From contig NZ_BMSK01000001.1 in NCBI RefSeq assembly GCF_014649115.1, positions 220,664-284,663 on the forward strand: a stretch of DNA of 64,000 nucleotides, written 5' to 3'. Both the position numbers and the translations under genes were made by a program. Origin of the DNA: Streptomyces eurythermus (lineage in GTDB: Bacteria > Actinomycetota > Actinomycetes > Streptomycetales > Streptomycetaceae). Of the stretch, positions 8,825-17,456 are shown piece by piece (within the stretch, counting starts at the first letter, position 1; every line of letters begins with the position of its first letter). The notes under the pieces are model-generated. The model was not told where the DNA came from. It ran no database searches and saw only the letters and a list, made by a program, of their open reading frames with translations.

Positions 8825-10327
8825 ATGAAGAACCCGCCGGTGAAGCCGGACGACGTGGTCGATCGGGACCGGGAGTGGGGACTGCTCACGGAGTTCCTCA
8901 CCGATCCGGATCCGGCGATGCGGCTCGGCATCGTGTCCGGGCGGCGGAGGCACGGGAAGTCGTACCTTCTTCAGGCCCTGTCCCAGCAGGTCGGCGGCTT
9001 GTACGTCACAGCGGTCCGGGAGGAGGGACGGTTGCCCGCGATCCAGCGGTTCAGTGACGCCGTCGCCACCCACGCCGGCCTGCGGCCGGGGAGTCTACGA
9101 CTGACCGACTGGCGTGACGTCCTGTCCAACGCCCTCGACGTGACCGCTCGTTCGCCGCACCCGCTCCTGGTGATCGACGAGCTGCCGTACTTGCTCCAGC
9201 ACTCGCCCGAGATCCCGGGACTGCTGCAACAGCTCTACGACGAACGCCAGCGCGGCGCTCGGCCCGGTGCCGGGCCGGGGCCCCGGCTGATCCTGTGTGG
9301 TTCCGCGATGAGTGTCATGCACGAACTGCTCTCGGGGACCAAGCCGCTGCGGGGCCGTGCCGTGATCGATCTACGGCTGGGTGCCTTCGACTACCGCGAC
9401 AGCCGGGCCTTCTGGCAGATCGCCGATCCGCTGACCGCGCTGAAGGTGCACGCGGTCCTGGGCGGAGCCCCCGGATACCGGCCGGTGGCCGGCCGGCCGC
9501 ATCCGGACGACGGTTTCGACACCTGGCTCACCCGGACGCTGCTCGACCCGGGGCGGGCGGTGTACTCGCGTACCGAGACCGAGTACCTGCTGCGCGAGGA
9601 CCCGAGGATCACGCAGCACACGCTGTACTACGACATCCTCACCGCGATCGCGCAGGGCGCCACCACTCCCAGCAAGATCGGTGCCGCCCTGGAACGCCCG
9701 CGCAACGCCGTGGCTCACCCGCTCGGCGTGCTGGAATCCACCGGCTACATCCGGCGGGAACAGGACATCCTCCGCTCCAGGCACCCAGTCATCACGCTCG
9801 CCGATCCCGTCATCCGGTTCAACCAGCTCATCACCCTCCCGCAGGCCGCCGCCGTGGAGCAGGGCTTCGCCGAGCAGGTGTGGCAACAGGCCGCTCCGAC
9901 GTTCAACTCCAAGATCCTCGGGCCGCACTTCGAGGACCTGGCCCGCGACTTCACCCGTCGTTACGCCCATACCCTGCTGCCCGGTGGACTGCCCGGACCG
10001 GTCGGTACCACCGAGGTCGCCGACCAGGTCGCCCGGACCAAGTACGAGGTCGATGTCATCGCCCTGGCCGCCGGCGAGCGCCCGCAGGCCGCCCGCGCGA
10101 GGATCGCGCTGCTGGGCGAGGCCAAGGCAACCGCCGCCCGCCGTGGCACCGGTGACCTGGAGCGCCTGGAACGCATCCGTGCCCTGCTCGCGGATCAGGG
10201 GTACGACACCACTGCCACCACCCTGGCCCTGTACTCCCTGCACGGCTTCTATCCCGACCTGCTCGACCTGGCCGACCACCGTGACGACCTCCTCCTGGTC
10301 GATCTGCCCACCCTCTACGGCAGCTGA
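8825..10327 (+). CDS. Archaeal-type AAA ATPase with C-terminal nuclease-like (DUF234) domain
   Basis: A 500-residue protein of the archaeal ATPase family. The ATPase part shows a Walker A-like GIVSGRRRHGKSYLL (near residue 40), Walker B PLLVIDELPYLL (near 118) and a sensor strand LILCGSAMSVMHELL (near 160). A winged-helix-like middle (TPSKIGAALERPRNAVAHPL) follows. The C-terminal part has YEVDVIAL and LLGEAKAT, which matches the D...ExK spacing of PD-(D/E)XK nuclease-like DUF234 domains. Such genes are often patchily distributed and their role is unsettled; defence or mobile-element control are possibilities. It sits between two sigma paralogues. I chose ATG 8825 over the longer frame because AGGAGG is 8 nt upstream. 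Confidence 0.82.
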   Translation: MKNPPVKPDDVVDRDREWGLLTEFLTDPDPAMRLGIVSGRRRHGKSYLLQALSQQVGGLYVTAVREEGRLPAIQRFSDAVATHAGLRPGSLRLTDWRDVLSNALDVTARSPHPLLVIDELPYLLQHSPEIPGLLQQLYDERQRGARPGAGPGPRLILCGSAMSVMHELLSGTKPLRGRAVIDLRLGAFDYRDSRAFWQIADPLTALKVHAVLGGAPGYRPVAGRPHPDDGFDTWLTRTLLDPGRAVYSRTETEYLLREDPRITQHTLYYDILTAIAQGATTPSKIGAALERPRNAVAHPLGVLESTGYIRREQDILRSRHPVITLADPVIRFNQLITLPQAAAVEQGFAEQVWQQAAPTFNSKILGPHFEDLARDFTRRYAHTLLPGGLPGPVGTTEVADQVARTKYEVDVIALAAGERPQAARARIALLGEAKATAARRGTGDLERLERIRALLADQGYDTTATTLALYSLHGFYPDLLDLADHRDDLLLVDLPTLYGS

Positions 10328-10364
10328 CCGTTCCGGACGTGATCGAGCGGCGACACGGCAACGA

Positions 10365-10398
10365 CCGGGGCCGCCACCCCCCACAGGAGAGGCCCCGG
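10365..10398 (+). terminator. Hairpin after the ATPase gene
   Basis: Arms CCGGGGCC (10365-10372) and GGCCCCGG (10391-10398) around an 18-nt loop, 38 nt past the stop. It is likely the terminator separating the ATPase gene from the sigma operon. The rest of 10328-10608 shows no gene and should contain the promoter of the 10609 sigma gene. Confidence 0.5.
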
Positions 10399-10608
10399 CC
10401 GTCGCGCGTACGGGTCGCGTGCGGCCCGTACTCTCTTCAGCGCCGTGCGTGCCGTTTCTGTCACACCCGGCCACACCGGGTCCTCACCCTGCGCACATCC
10501 GCACCCGGTCACGAGTTAGTTGCATCTTCTATGGACATGGACGCGCGGCCCTTTCACGCCGTAACGTGCCTTTCGCGCCGACCGGAGGACAGGCGTAAAG
10601 GGAGTACG

Positions 10609-11271
10609 GTGCTGGGGGACGACGCGGAGCTGACCGCCGCGGTGCGCGCGGCCCAGGGCGGGGACGAGACCGCGTTCCGCACGGTGTACCGCGCGGTGCA
10701 CCCCCGGCTGCTCGGATACGTCCGCACCCTCGTCGGCGACCCGGACGCCGAGGACGTCGCCTCCGAGGCATGGCTCCAGATCGCCCGTGACCTGGACCGC
10801 TTCAGCGGCGACGCCGACCGGTTCCGCGGCTGGGCCGCCCGGATAGCCCGCAACCGCGCCCTGGACCACATCCGCATGCGCGGCCGGCGCCCCGCCATAG
10901 GCGGCGACGAGACCGAGCTGACCGGCCGGCCCGCCGAGTCCGACACGGCGGGCGAGGCCATGGAGGCCCTGGCCACCGACAGCACCCTGTCCCTGATCGC
11001 CCGGCTCCCGCAGGACCAGGCCGAGGCCGTCGTCCTGCGCGTGGTCGTGGGCCTGGACGCCAAGACCGCCGCCGAGACGCTCGGCAAACGCGCGGGCGCC
11101 GTCCGCACCGCCGCGCACCGCGGTCTGAAACGGCTCGCGGAGCTGATCGGCGCGGATCCGGAATCGGCGGGCGGACTCGACGCCCTCCCGCCACAGCGAG
11201 AACCGCGCCGCCGCGCGGTGACGTCCGCAACTGTGACGCATACGCGTACGCGGACGCAGAAGGACATGTGA
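10609..11271 (+). CDS. ECF-type RNA polymerase sigma factor (paralogue 2)
   Basis: A 220-residue ECF sigma factor very close to the one at 8016. Region 2 shows AQGGDETAFRTVYRAVHPRLLGYVR, EDVASEAWLQIARDL and FRGWAARIARNRALDHIR. Region 4 shows LPQDQAEAVVLRVVVGLD and LGKRAGAVRTAAHRGLKRLA. The GTG start at 10609 has AAAGGGA five nt upstream, and sequence further upstream in frame is unlike the paralogue. The stop TGA overlaps the ATG of the following membrane protein, the classic sigma/anti-sigma coupling. The C-terminal 35 residues are Arg/Thr-rich and probably disordered. Confidence 0.93.
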   Translation: MLGDDAELTAAVRAAQGGDETAFRTVYRAVHPRLLGYVRTLVGDPDAEDVASEAWLQIARDLDRFSGDADRFRGWAARIARNRALDHIRMRGRRPAIGGDETELTGRPAESDTAGEAMEALATDSTLSLIARLPQDQAEAVVLRVVVGLDAKTAAETLGKRAGAVRTAAHRGLKRLAELIGADPESAGGLDALPPQREPRRRAVTSATVTHTRTRTQKDM

Positions 11272-12407
11272 TGGCCGACGAGCAGGACAAGTGGCTGGAC
11301 CGTGAGACGGCGGAACGTCTGCTGCGCGGCGAGTCGCTGGAAGCCGTCGACCCCTCCGCCCGTGACCAGGCCGAACGCCTCTCCCGGGCGCTCGGCGCGC
11401 TGTCCGCCGAGGCGGCTCCGGCCACCGGTGAACTCCCCGGCGAGCAGGCCGCGCTGGCCGCGTTCCGCAAGGCCCGTGAGGCCGCCGAGGCGGAGCGCAC
11501 CGCCGCCGCGCACGCCCCCTCCGCCGCCCGCGCGCCGGCGCCCGGCACCGACGCGGACCTGATCCGCATCGCCGCGCCGGCCCGTACCGGAATCCCGGTG
11601 CGGCGCCCCCGCCGGGTCCGCCCGGCGCGTCTGGCGCTCGCCGCCGCGCTGGCCGCCGGCACGCTCGGCGGGGTGGCCGTGGCCGCGGGCAGCGGAGCCC
11701 TCCCGGCGCCGTTCGGCGACGCCGGGCCCCGCCCCACCGCCACCGCCGGTACGACCACCGGACGGTCGCTCGCCTCCCCGTCCCCGCGGGCCGTACCGGA
11801 CGACGGAAACGGGACCGGCGCCCCCGCCACGAAGGGCACTCCGGGTGGCCGGGCCGAGGGGAGCCACGGCGCCGGCCCCGGCGGGACCCGCGGGCAGGAG
11901 CCCGGCACCGGCCGCGGCACCGCGCCCGGCACCCCCTCCGCGACCCCCGGCACCGGATGGCTCCGTGACGCCGACGCCTGCCGTGCCCTGCGGGACGGTG
12001 AGGACCTGGACGCCGGCCGCCGGCGCGCCCTGGAGCACCTGGCCGGCGGGGCCGCCCGCGTGAGCCGGTACTGCGAGGTCCTGCTGTCCGCCGGCGGACA
12101 CGGCGAGGACGGGAACAGCGGTAAGACCAAGCGAGGTAAAGAGGGTAAAGAGGAAAAAGAGGGCAAGGGGGATCAGGGGCGGGGGCAGGGGAGCGGCGGC
12201 CGGCCCGTCCGTCCGGGCTCCGGGCACGGCGGCGGGCGCCACGGCGGTGTCGCGCCCGCCCCCTCCGTCGTCGCCCCGCACACCGGCGGACCGGACCGCG
12301 CGCAACCAGGCCACGGGCAGCCAGGCCACGGGCAGTCGGACCGCGAGCGGCCGGACCTCGCGCCGAGCCCGGCGCACTCCGCCCGCTCCACCCGCTCCAC
12401 CCGCTGA
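11271..12407 (+). CDS. Anti-sigma-like single-pass membrane protein
   Basis: A 378-residue protein translationally coupled to the sigma gene at 10609 (TGATG overlap; GTG 11268 is an alternative start). The cytoplasmic part (1-115) begins ADEQDKWLDRETAERLLRGE and is Ala/Glu-rich. One transmembrane segment follows arginine-rich sequence, near 118-142. The outside part is low complexity (Pro/Thr/Ser/Gly) with a small folded block, WLRDADACRALRDGEDLD to RYCEVLLSAGG, near 225-268, bearing two cysteines. It ends in Lys/Glu- and Gly/His-rich tails. No zinc-binding anti-sigma HxxxCxxC motif is present. The anti-sigma role is inferred from coupling and topology only. Confidence 0.75.
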   Translation: MADEQDKWLDRETAERLLRGESLEAVDPSARDQAERLSRALGALSAEAAPATGELPGEQAALAAFRKAREAAEAERTAAAHAPSAARAPAPGTDADLIRIAAPARTGIPVRRPRRVRPARLALAAALAAGTLGGVAVAAGSGALPAPFGDAGPRPTATAGTTTGRSLASPSPRAVPDDGNGTGAPATKGTPGGRAEGSHGAGPGGTRGQEPGTGRGTAPGTPSATPGTGWLRDADACRALRDGEDLDAGRRRALEHLAGGAARVSRYCEVLLSAGGHGEDGNSGKTKRGKEGKEEKEGKGDQGRGQGSGGRPVRPGSGHGGGRHGGVAPAPSVVAPHTGGPDRAQPGHGQPGHGQSDRERPDLAPSPAHSARSTRSTR

Positions 12408-12621
12408 CCCTCCGGTCCGAAACCCCCGTGACCTGCGGTTTCACCAGGGCGAGAAAATTTTTCCGCGCCAGGTGTGACGTTTTTGAAGCCCGTGACGCAG
12501 TACTGAGTGAGCCGACTGGTCATCGGCCGTCGCACGGAGCCGGGGTTCCCCCCGTACCCAAGGCTCGTGCACCTGGCGCGGGCGGGACACGTTCCCCCGG
12601 TCCCGCCCGCGCCCCGCAGCC

Positions 12622-13503
12622 TCACCGGGACACGACGACCTTGTCGCCGACCTTCACCTGGGCGAACAGCCGCGCGATCGCCGCCTCGTCCCGCACGTTG
12701 ACGCAGCCGTGCGAACCGCCCGCGTACCCGCGTGCCGCGAAGTCGGCCGAGTAGTGCACCGCCTGGCCGCCGCTGAAGAACATCGCGTACGGCATCGGGG
12801 AGTGGTAGAGCGTCGACACATGGTGCCGTGACTTCCAGTAGACCTTGAACACACCTTCACGGGTGGGTGTGTATTGGGTGCCGAACCGGACGGACAGCGT
12901 GTCGAGCGTGCGTCCGTCGATCATCCAGCGCAGTGTCCGGCTGGTCTTGTCGATGCACAGCACCCGGCCGGTCACGCAGCGCGCGTCGGGCGCGGCGGCC
13001 GGCTGACCGCCCATCGGGTACAGCTCCCACCGCGTCGGCCGGTGCGTCATGGCGAGCAGCCGCTGCCAGGTGACGGTGTCCAGCCTGCCGGTCGCCGGCA
13101 GCCCGCGCTTGGCCTGGAAGCCGAGGACGGCCCGCGTGGTCTGCGGGCCGTACGTCCCCGTCGGCGTGGCGGACAGCCAGCCCACCTGGCGCAGCCGCGC
13201 CTGGAGTTCCCGTACGCCCGGCCCGCTGCTCCCGTGCGCCCACAGCACCCGGGGCGGGGGCGCGGGAGGTGCCGGGGGCGTGGCCGGGGTGGGGGTGGTG
13301 GCCCGCGGGGGCGGGGTGGTCGGTGTGGTCCCCGCCATCCCGGTGGGCACGGGAGCGGGGCTGGAGGGTAACTGGACGCGGACCGGCAGGCGGTGCTTGG
13401 CGTCGGTGTCCTGCGGCTGCACGGTGCAGCCGGCGAGGGCGGCGAACGCGGTGACCGCGGCGGCCGACGCGAGCAGGGCGGCGGGTCTCCCCGTAATCCT
13501 CAT
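12622..13503 (-). CDS. L,D-transpeptidase lipoprotein with peptidoglycan-binding domain
   Basis: A 293-residue exported protein predicted to make 3-3 cross-links in peptidoglycan. The N-terminus [17 protein letters not shown] is a lipoprotein signal with the lipidated cysteine near residue 26. A Pro/Thr linker follows to about residue 85. A PG_binding_1 repeat ([16 protein letters not shown] to [12 protein letters not shown]) spans about 95-150. The YkuD catalytic domain ends in [21 protein letters not shown], with the catalytic Cys in the SHGC motif. The ATG at 13503 fits the signal peptide and has GGAAG upstream. It is divergent from the mutase gene, with about 115 nt between starts. Confidence 0.93.
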   Translation of the reverse strand: MRITGRPAALLASAAAVTAFAALAGCTVQPQDTDAKHRLPVRVQLPSSPAPVPTGMAGTTPTTPPPRATTPTPATPPAPPAPPPRVLWAHGSSGPGVRELQARLRQVGWLSATPTGTYGPQTTRAVLGFQAKRGLPATGRLDTVTWQRLLAMTHRPTRWELYPMGGQPAAAPDARCVTGRVLCIDKTSRTLRWMIDGRTLDTLSVRFGTQYTPTREGVFKVYWKSRHHVSTLYHSPMPYAMFFSGGQAVHYSADFAARGYAGGSHGCVNVRDEAAIARLFAQVKVGDKVVVSR

Positions 13504-13618
13504 GCCGGGGATGCTTCCCCGCGTGGCCGCCGCCGAACTCGATTCCCCTTCCCCGCGCGACCGTGGCCGGGTGGCGGGCATGGTGGAGGGGGGTACGCGT
13601 CGTACCGCGGAGGCAGCC

Positions 13619-15199
13619 ATGGCACGTGAGTCGGAATCGGGTCTGCCCATCGAGCCGGTCTACGGTCCGGCCGACCTGGCCGGCTGGGACCCGGAGCGGA
13701 AACTGGGCGAACCGGGCGCGTACCCGTTCACGCGGGGCGTGTACCCCACCATGTACACCGGCCGCCCCTGGACCGTGCGCCAGTACGCCGGTTTCGGCTC
13801 GGCGGCCGAGTCCAACGCCCGCTACCGCCGGCTGATCGCCCACGGCACCACCGGCCTGTCCGTGGCCTTCGACCTGCCCACCCAGATGGGCCACGACTCC
13901 GACGCCCCCCTGGCGCACGGCGAGGTCGGCAGGGTGGGCGTGGCCGTCGACTCGCTGGAGGACATGCGGCTGCTGTTCGACGGCATCCCGCTGGACCGGG
14001 TCTCCACCTCCATGACGATCAACGCCCCGGCGGCCGTGCTGCTGCTCCTGTACCAACTGGTCGCCGAGGAGCAGGGCGTCGGCGCGGACCGGCTCGCCGG
14101 CACCATCCAGAACGACGTGCTCAAGGAGTACATCGCGCGCGGCACGTACATCTTCCCGCCCAGGCCGTCCCTGCGGCTGACGGCGGACATCTTCCGCTAC
14201 TGCACCGCTCGGACCCCGAGGTGGAACACGATCTCGATCTCCGGCTACCACATGGCCGAGGCGGGCGCGTCCCCCGCGCAGGAGGTCGCCTTCACCCTCG
14301 CCGACGGCATCGAGTACGTCCGTACGGCGCGGGCGGCCGGCCTGGACGTGGACGACTTCGCGCCCCGCCTGTCCTTCTTCTTCGTGGCCCGTACGACGCT
14401 GCTGGAAGAGGTCGCCAAGTTCCGCGCGGCGCGCCGGATCTGGGCGCGGGTGATGCGGGAGGAGTTCGGCGCGCGCGACCCCAGGTCGTGGATGCTGCGC
14501 TTCCACACCCAGACGGCCGGCGTCCAGCTGACGGCCCAGCAGCCGGAGGTGAACCTGGTCCGGGTCGCCGTGCAGGCCCTGGCGGCCGTTCTCGGCGGCA
14601 CCCAGTCCCTGCACACCAACTCCTTCGACGAGGCGATCGCGCTGCCCACGGAGAAGAGCGCGCGGCTGGCGCTGCGCACCCAGCAGGTGCTGGCCCACGA
14701 GACGGACGTGCCGGCGACGGTGGACCCGTTCGCGGGTTCCTACGCGGTCGAACGGCTGACGGACGGCCTGGAGGAGGCCGCGCTGGACCTGATGCGCAGG
14801 GTCGAGGAGACGGGCGGGGCGGTCGCGGCGATCGAACGGGGCTTCCAGAAGGCCGAGATCGAGCGGAACGCGTACCGGATCGCGCGGGAGACCGAGTCCG
14901 GTGACCGGGTGGTCGTCGGCGTCAACCGGTTCCGGCTCGAGGAGGAGGAGCCGTACGCGCCCCTGCGGGTGGACCCGGCGATCGAGGCCCGGCAGTGCGA
15001 GCGCCTGGCCCGGCTGCGGGCCGGCCGGGACCGGCGGGCGGTGGAGGCGGCGCTGGACGCGCTGCGGACGGCCGCCGAGGGGGAGGACAACGTGCTGTAC
15101 CCGATGAAGGAGGCGCTGCGGGCGCGGGCGACGGTGGGGGAGGTGTGCGGGGCGCTGCGGGAGGTCTGGGGCAGTCACGTCCCGTCGGACGCGTTTTGA
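13619..15199 (+). CDS. Methylmalonyl-CoA mutase large subunit, no B12 domain
   Basis: A 526-residue (beta/alpha)8 catalytic chain of the B12-dependent acyl-CoA mutase family. Visible blocks include [91 protein letters not shown] and [13 protein letters not shown]. The arginine in TPRWN lines up with the carboxylate-binding arginine of methylmalonyl-CoA mutase as I remember it, favouring methylmalonyl/succinyl-CoA over isobutyryl-CoA. The cobalamin-binding DxHxxG domain is absent, so a separate small subunit must act with it; none is in this window. A GGAGG site precedes ATG 13619. Confidence 0.9.
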   Translation: MARESESGLPIEPVYGPADLAGWDPERKLGEPGAYPFTRGVYPTMYTGRPWTVRQYAGFGSAAESNARYRRLIAHGTTGLSVAFDLPTQMGHDSDAPLAHGEVGRVGVAVDSLEDMRLLFDGIPLDRVSTSMTINAPAAVLLLLYQLVAEEQGVGADRLAGTIQNDVLKEYIARGTYIFPPRPSLRLTADIFRYCTARTPRWNTISISGYHMAEAGASPAQEVAFTLADGIEYVRTARAAGLDVDDFAPRLSFFFVARTTLLEEVAKFRAARRIWARVMREEFGARDPRSWMLRFHTQTAGVQLTAQQPEVNLVRVAVQALAAVLGGTQSLHTNSFDEAIALPTEKSARLALRTQQVLAHETDVPATVDPFAGSYAVERLTDGLEEAALDLMRRVEETGGAVAAIERGFQKAEIERNAYRIARETESGDRVVVGVNRFRLEEEEPYAPLRVDPAIEARQCERLARLRAGRDRRAVEAALDALRTAAEGEDNVLYPMKEALRARATVGEVCGALREVWGSHVPSDAF

Positions 15200-15204
15200 G
15201 CGGG

Positions 15205-15307
15205 GTGCCGCGCGCCCGGGACCGTACGGTCACGTCCTGGCCGGCGTTGCCCCGCGTCCGGGACCCCGTACGGTCGCGTCCTGGCCGGCGTGCCGCGCGT
15301 ACCGTCC
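15205..15307. repeat. Short tandem repeat, two full units and one partial
   Basis: A unit of about 41-44 bp containing CCCGGGACCGTACGGTC and CGTCCTGGCCGGC is present at 15205-15245 and 15246-15289. A truncated third copy runs to about 15307. Each unit has an internal palindrome around CCGTACGG. It fills most of the gap between the mutase stop and the LysE gene, so it may act as a terminator or simply be slippage-derived. Confidence 0.65.
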
Positions 15308-15355
15308 TTCGGACCGTCCGGGTGCGTTGTCGTGTCCGCGTGCGACACTCCCCGC

Positions 15356-16006
15356 ATGTTCGGTGTCATCGACCTCCCCACGTACCTCGCGGGCCTGATC
15401 CTGATCGTGCTGCTGCCCGGCCCCAACTCCCTCTACGTCCTGTCCGTCGCCGCCCGCCGCGGCGTACGGGCGGGGTACACCGCGGCGGCGGGCGTGTGGT
15501 GCGGGGACACCGTGCTGATGACCCTGTCCGCCGCCGGGGTGGCCTCGCTGCTCCAGGCCAACGCCGTGCTGTTCGGCATCGTGAAGTACGCCGGCGCCGG
15601 ATATCTGACCTGGCTGGCGATAGGCATGCTGCGGGCGGCCCGGCAGATGTGGCGGACCCGCCGCGCACCGGCCGCCGAGGACGCGGCGCCCGCGAAGGCC
15701 GCCGACGAGCGCCCCTTCCGCCGTGCCTTCGTCGTCAGCCTCTTCAACCCCAAGGCGATCCTGTTCTTCGTCGCCTTCTTCGTGCAGTTCGTGGACCGGG
15801 ACTACGCCTACCCGGCCCTCTCCTTCGTCGTCCTCGGCGCCTTCGCCCAGGTGGCGAGCTGCCTGTACCTCAGCGCCCTGATATTCGGCGGCACCCGCCT
15901 GTCCGCCGCCTTCCGCCGCCGCAGGCGCCTCTCCGCGACGGCCACGTCGGCGGCGGGCGCGCTGTTCCTGGGCTTCGCGGTGAAGCTGTCGCTGGCGAGC
16001 GCGTGA
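15356..16006 (+). CDS. LysE/RhtB-family amino acid exporter
   Basis: A 216-residue inner-membrane exporter of the LysE superfamily. The N-terminal signature YLAGLILIVLLPGPNSLYVLSVAARRGVRAGYTAAAG with the PGPN motif is diagnostic. About six hydrophobic segments are visible. A charged cytoplasmic loop near 100-120 (RRAPAAEDAAPAKAADERP) separates the halves, and SLFNPKAILFFVAFFVQFV marks the second half. Substrate cannot be assigned; leucine or homoserine-type amino acids are typical. The ATG at 15356 directly precedes the conserved signature. Confidence 0.9.
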   Translation: MFGVIDLPTYLAGLILIVLLPGPNSLYVLSVAARRGVRAGYTAAAGVWCGDTVLMTLSAAGVASLLQANAVLFGIVKYAGAGYLTWLAIGMLRAARQMWRTRRAPAAEDAAPAKAADERPFRRAFVVSLFNPKAILFFVAFFVQFVDRDYAYPALSFVVLGAFAQVASCLYLSALIFGGTRLSAAFRRRRRLSATATSAAGALFLGFAVKLSLASA

Positions 16007-16008
16007 CG

Positions 16009-17388
16009 CTACGGCGCCGTCAGGCCGCCCACGCGTGAGGCGTACTCCGTCAGGCCCGCGGTTGTCTCGCCGGCCCAGCCCACGTACCCGTCCGGCCTGA
16101 TCAGGAAGATGCCCGGGCCGTAGGACTCCGGAGCCGACGGGAGGGAGCGGACGCCCGGCAGCGACGCGCCGAGCAGGGTCCAGTGCGGCCCGCGGAACAC
16201 GTCGAAGAGCCGGGCGCCGGCCACCCGGCCGTCCGGGGCCCGGTCGCCCGCCCGCAATCCCGCCGGGTCCGTGCGGCCCTCCACGCTCAGCGACGACTCC
16301 CGGTAGCCCAGGCCCAGCTGCACCGTCGCCGCGCCGCGCCGCACCTCCCCGCGGTGCACCGCCGTGGACAGGCCGAGCACGCCGGCCGCGGTGGCCCGGC
16401 GCTCCTCCTCGTAGGTGTCCAGCAGCTCCCCCGGTGCCCCGCCCCGCAGCACCGCGCCCAGCTTCCACCCCAGGTTGTAGGCGTCCTGGACGCTGGTGTT
16501 CAGGCCCTGGCCGCCGGCCGGCGAGTGCACGTGCGCCGCGTCGCCGGCGAGGAAGACCCGGCCCGCCCGGAACCGGTCCGCGAGCCCGGTGCGCGACCGG
16601 AAACCGGAGATCCACCGCAACCCGGTCACGCTGTCGGCGTCCAGATGGGTGAAGGCGGCCACCAGCGACCGGACACCGTCCAGGGTGGGCTCCGGCTCCG
16701 TGCCCTCCGGCAGGCGCGCCTGCAACTGGAAGTCGTCCGTCCCGGCCAGCGGGCACAGCGCGAGGCCGATCTCCCCCGCTGCCCGGAACATGTGCCAGTG
16801 GTCGCGGTCGAGGCCCTTGACCTGGACGTCCGCCACCAGGAACGAGGCCGGGTCCACCGTCTCCCCGGCCATCCCCACGCCGAGCGCGCGCCGGATCGTG
16901 GAGCGTCCGCCGTCGGCCGCGACCACGTACGCCGCGCGGAGCGCCGTACCGTCCGCGAGCTCCACGGTCACGCCGTCCGCGTCCTGCCGCAGGCCGGTCA
17001 CCTCGTGGCCGAAGGCGACCTTGCCGCCCAGTGCGGTCAGCCGGGTGTGCAGGATCTCCTGCGTCCGCCACTGCGGGATCATCAACGGCTCGGTGTACGG
17101 CGCGCCCTCGTCCGCCGGGACCGGGTCGAACATGGGCTCCGCGCCGAGGGGTTCGCCGTCCTGCCAGAACAGCCGGGGCGGGTAGGGGCCGCCGGCCGCG
17201 CGGGCCTCGGCCAGGACGCCGAGGTCGTCGAAGAGCTCCTGGGTGCGGGGCTGGACCGCCTTGCCGCGGGAGCCGGGGAACAGCCCGTCCGCCCGCTCCA
17301 GTATCAGCGCGTCGACCCCGCGTCGGGCGAGGTCGATACCGAGGGTCAGACCCGTCGGACCCGCCCCCACGATCAGGACATCCATCAC
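16009..17388 (-). CDS. FAD-dependent aromatic monooxygenase (group A)
   Basis: A 459-residue flavoprotein of the PHBH/aromatic-hydroxylase class, using NAD(P)H and O2 to hydroxylate aromatic or polyketide-like compounds. It shows the N-terminal dinucleotide fold VLIVGAGPTGLTLGIDLARRG, the AADGGRSTIRR (DG) motif near 155 and the GD motif VFLAGDAAHVHSPAGGQGLN near 275. The C-terminal thioredoxin-like domain (about 380-459) fits the RdmE/rifampicin-monooxygenase subgroup. It is divergent from a TetR regulator with two shared palindromes between them, so induction by the substrate is likely, perhaps for self-protection against an aromatic antibiotic. Start ATG 17388 or ATG 17385. Confidence 0.9.
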   Translation of the reverse strand: MMDVLIVGAGPTGLTLGIDLARRGVDALILERADGLFPGSRGKAVQPRTQELFDDLGVLAEARAAGGPYPPRLFWQDGEPLGAEPMFDPVPADEGAPYTEPLMIPQWRTQEILHTRLTALGGKVAFGHEVTGLRQDADGVTVELADGTALRAAYVVAADGGRSTIRRALGVGMAGETVDPASFLVADVQVKGLDRDHWHMFRAAGEIGLALCPLAGTDDFQLQARLPEGTEPEPTLDGVRSLVAAFTHLDADSVTGLRWISGFRSRTGLADRFRAGRVFLAGDAAHVHSPAGGQGLNTSVQDAYNLGWKLGAVLRGGAPGELLDTYEEERRATAAGVLGLSTAVHRGEVRRGAATVQLGLGYRESSLSVEGRTDPAGLRAGDRAPDGRVAGARLFDVFRGPHWTLLGASLPGVRSLPSAPESYGPGIFLIRPDGYVGWAGETTAGLTEYASRVGGLTAP

Positions 17389-17395
17389 ACATCTC

Positions 17396-17410
17396 CTTAA
17401 CAGCGTTAAG
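17396..17410. promoter_or_regulatory. TetR operator 1
   Basis: Inverted repeat CTTAACAGCGTTAAG, with TTAAC/GTTAA arms, lying 8 nt upstream of the monooxygenase start codon. It is nearly identical to the second site at 17433 and is the expected binding site of the divergent TetR protein. Confidence 0.8.
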
Positions 17411-17432
17411 TGGCGTCGTCGGTGAGCATGTC

Positions 17433-17447
17433 CTTAACGGCGTTAAG
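17433..17447. promoter_or_regulatory. TetR operator 2
   Basis: Inverted repeat CTTAACGGCGTTAAG, 10 nt upstream of the tetR start codon and 37 bp from the first site, which is about 3.5 helical turns. The pair covers the whole divergent promoter region, so a dimer on each would shut off both genes. Confidence 0.82.
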
Positions 17448-17456
17448 CTGTCAAGC

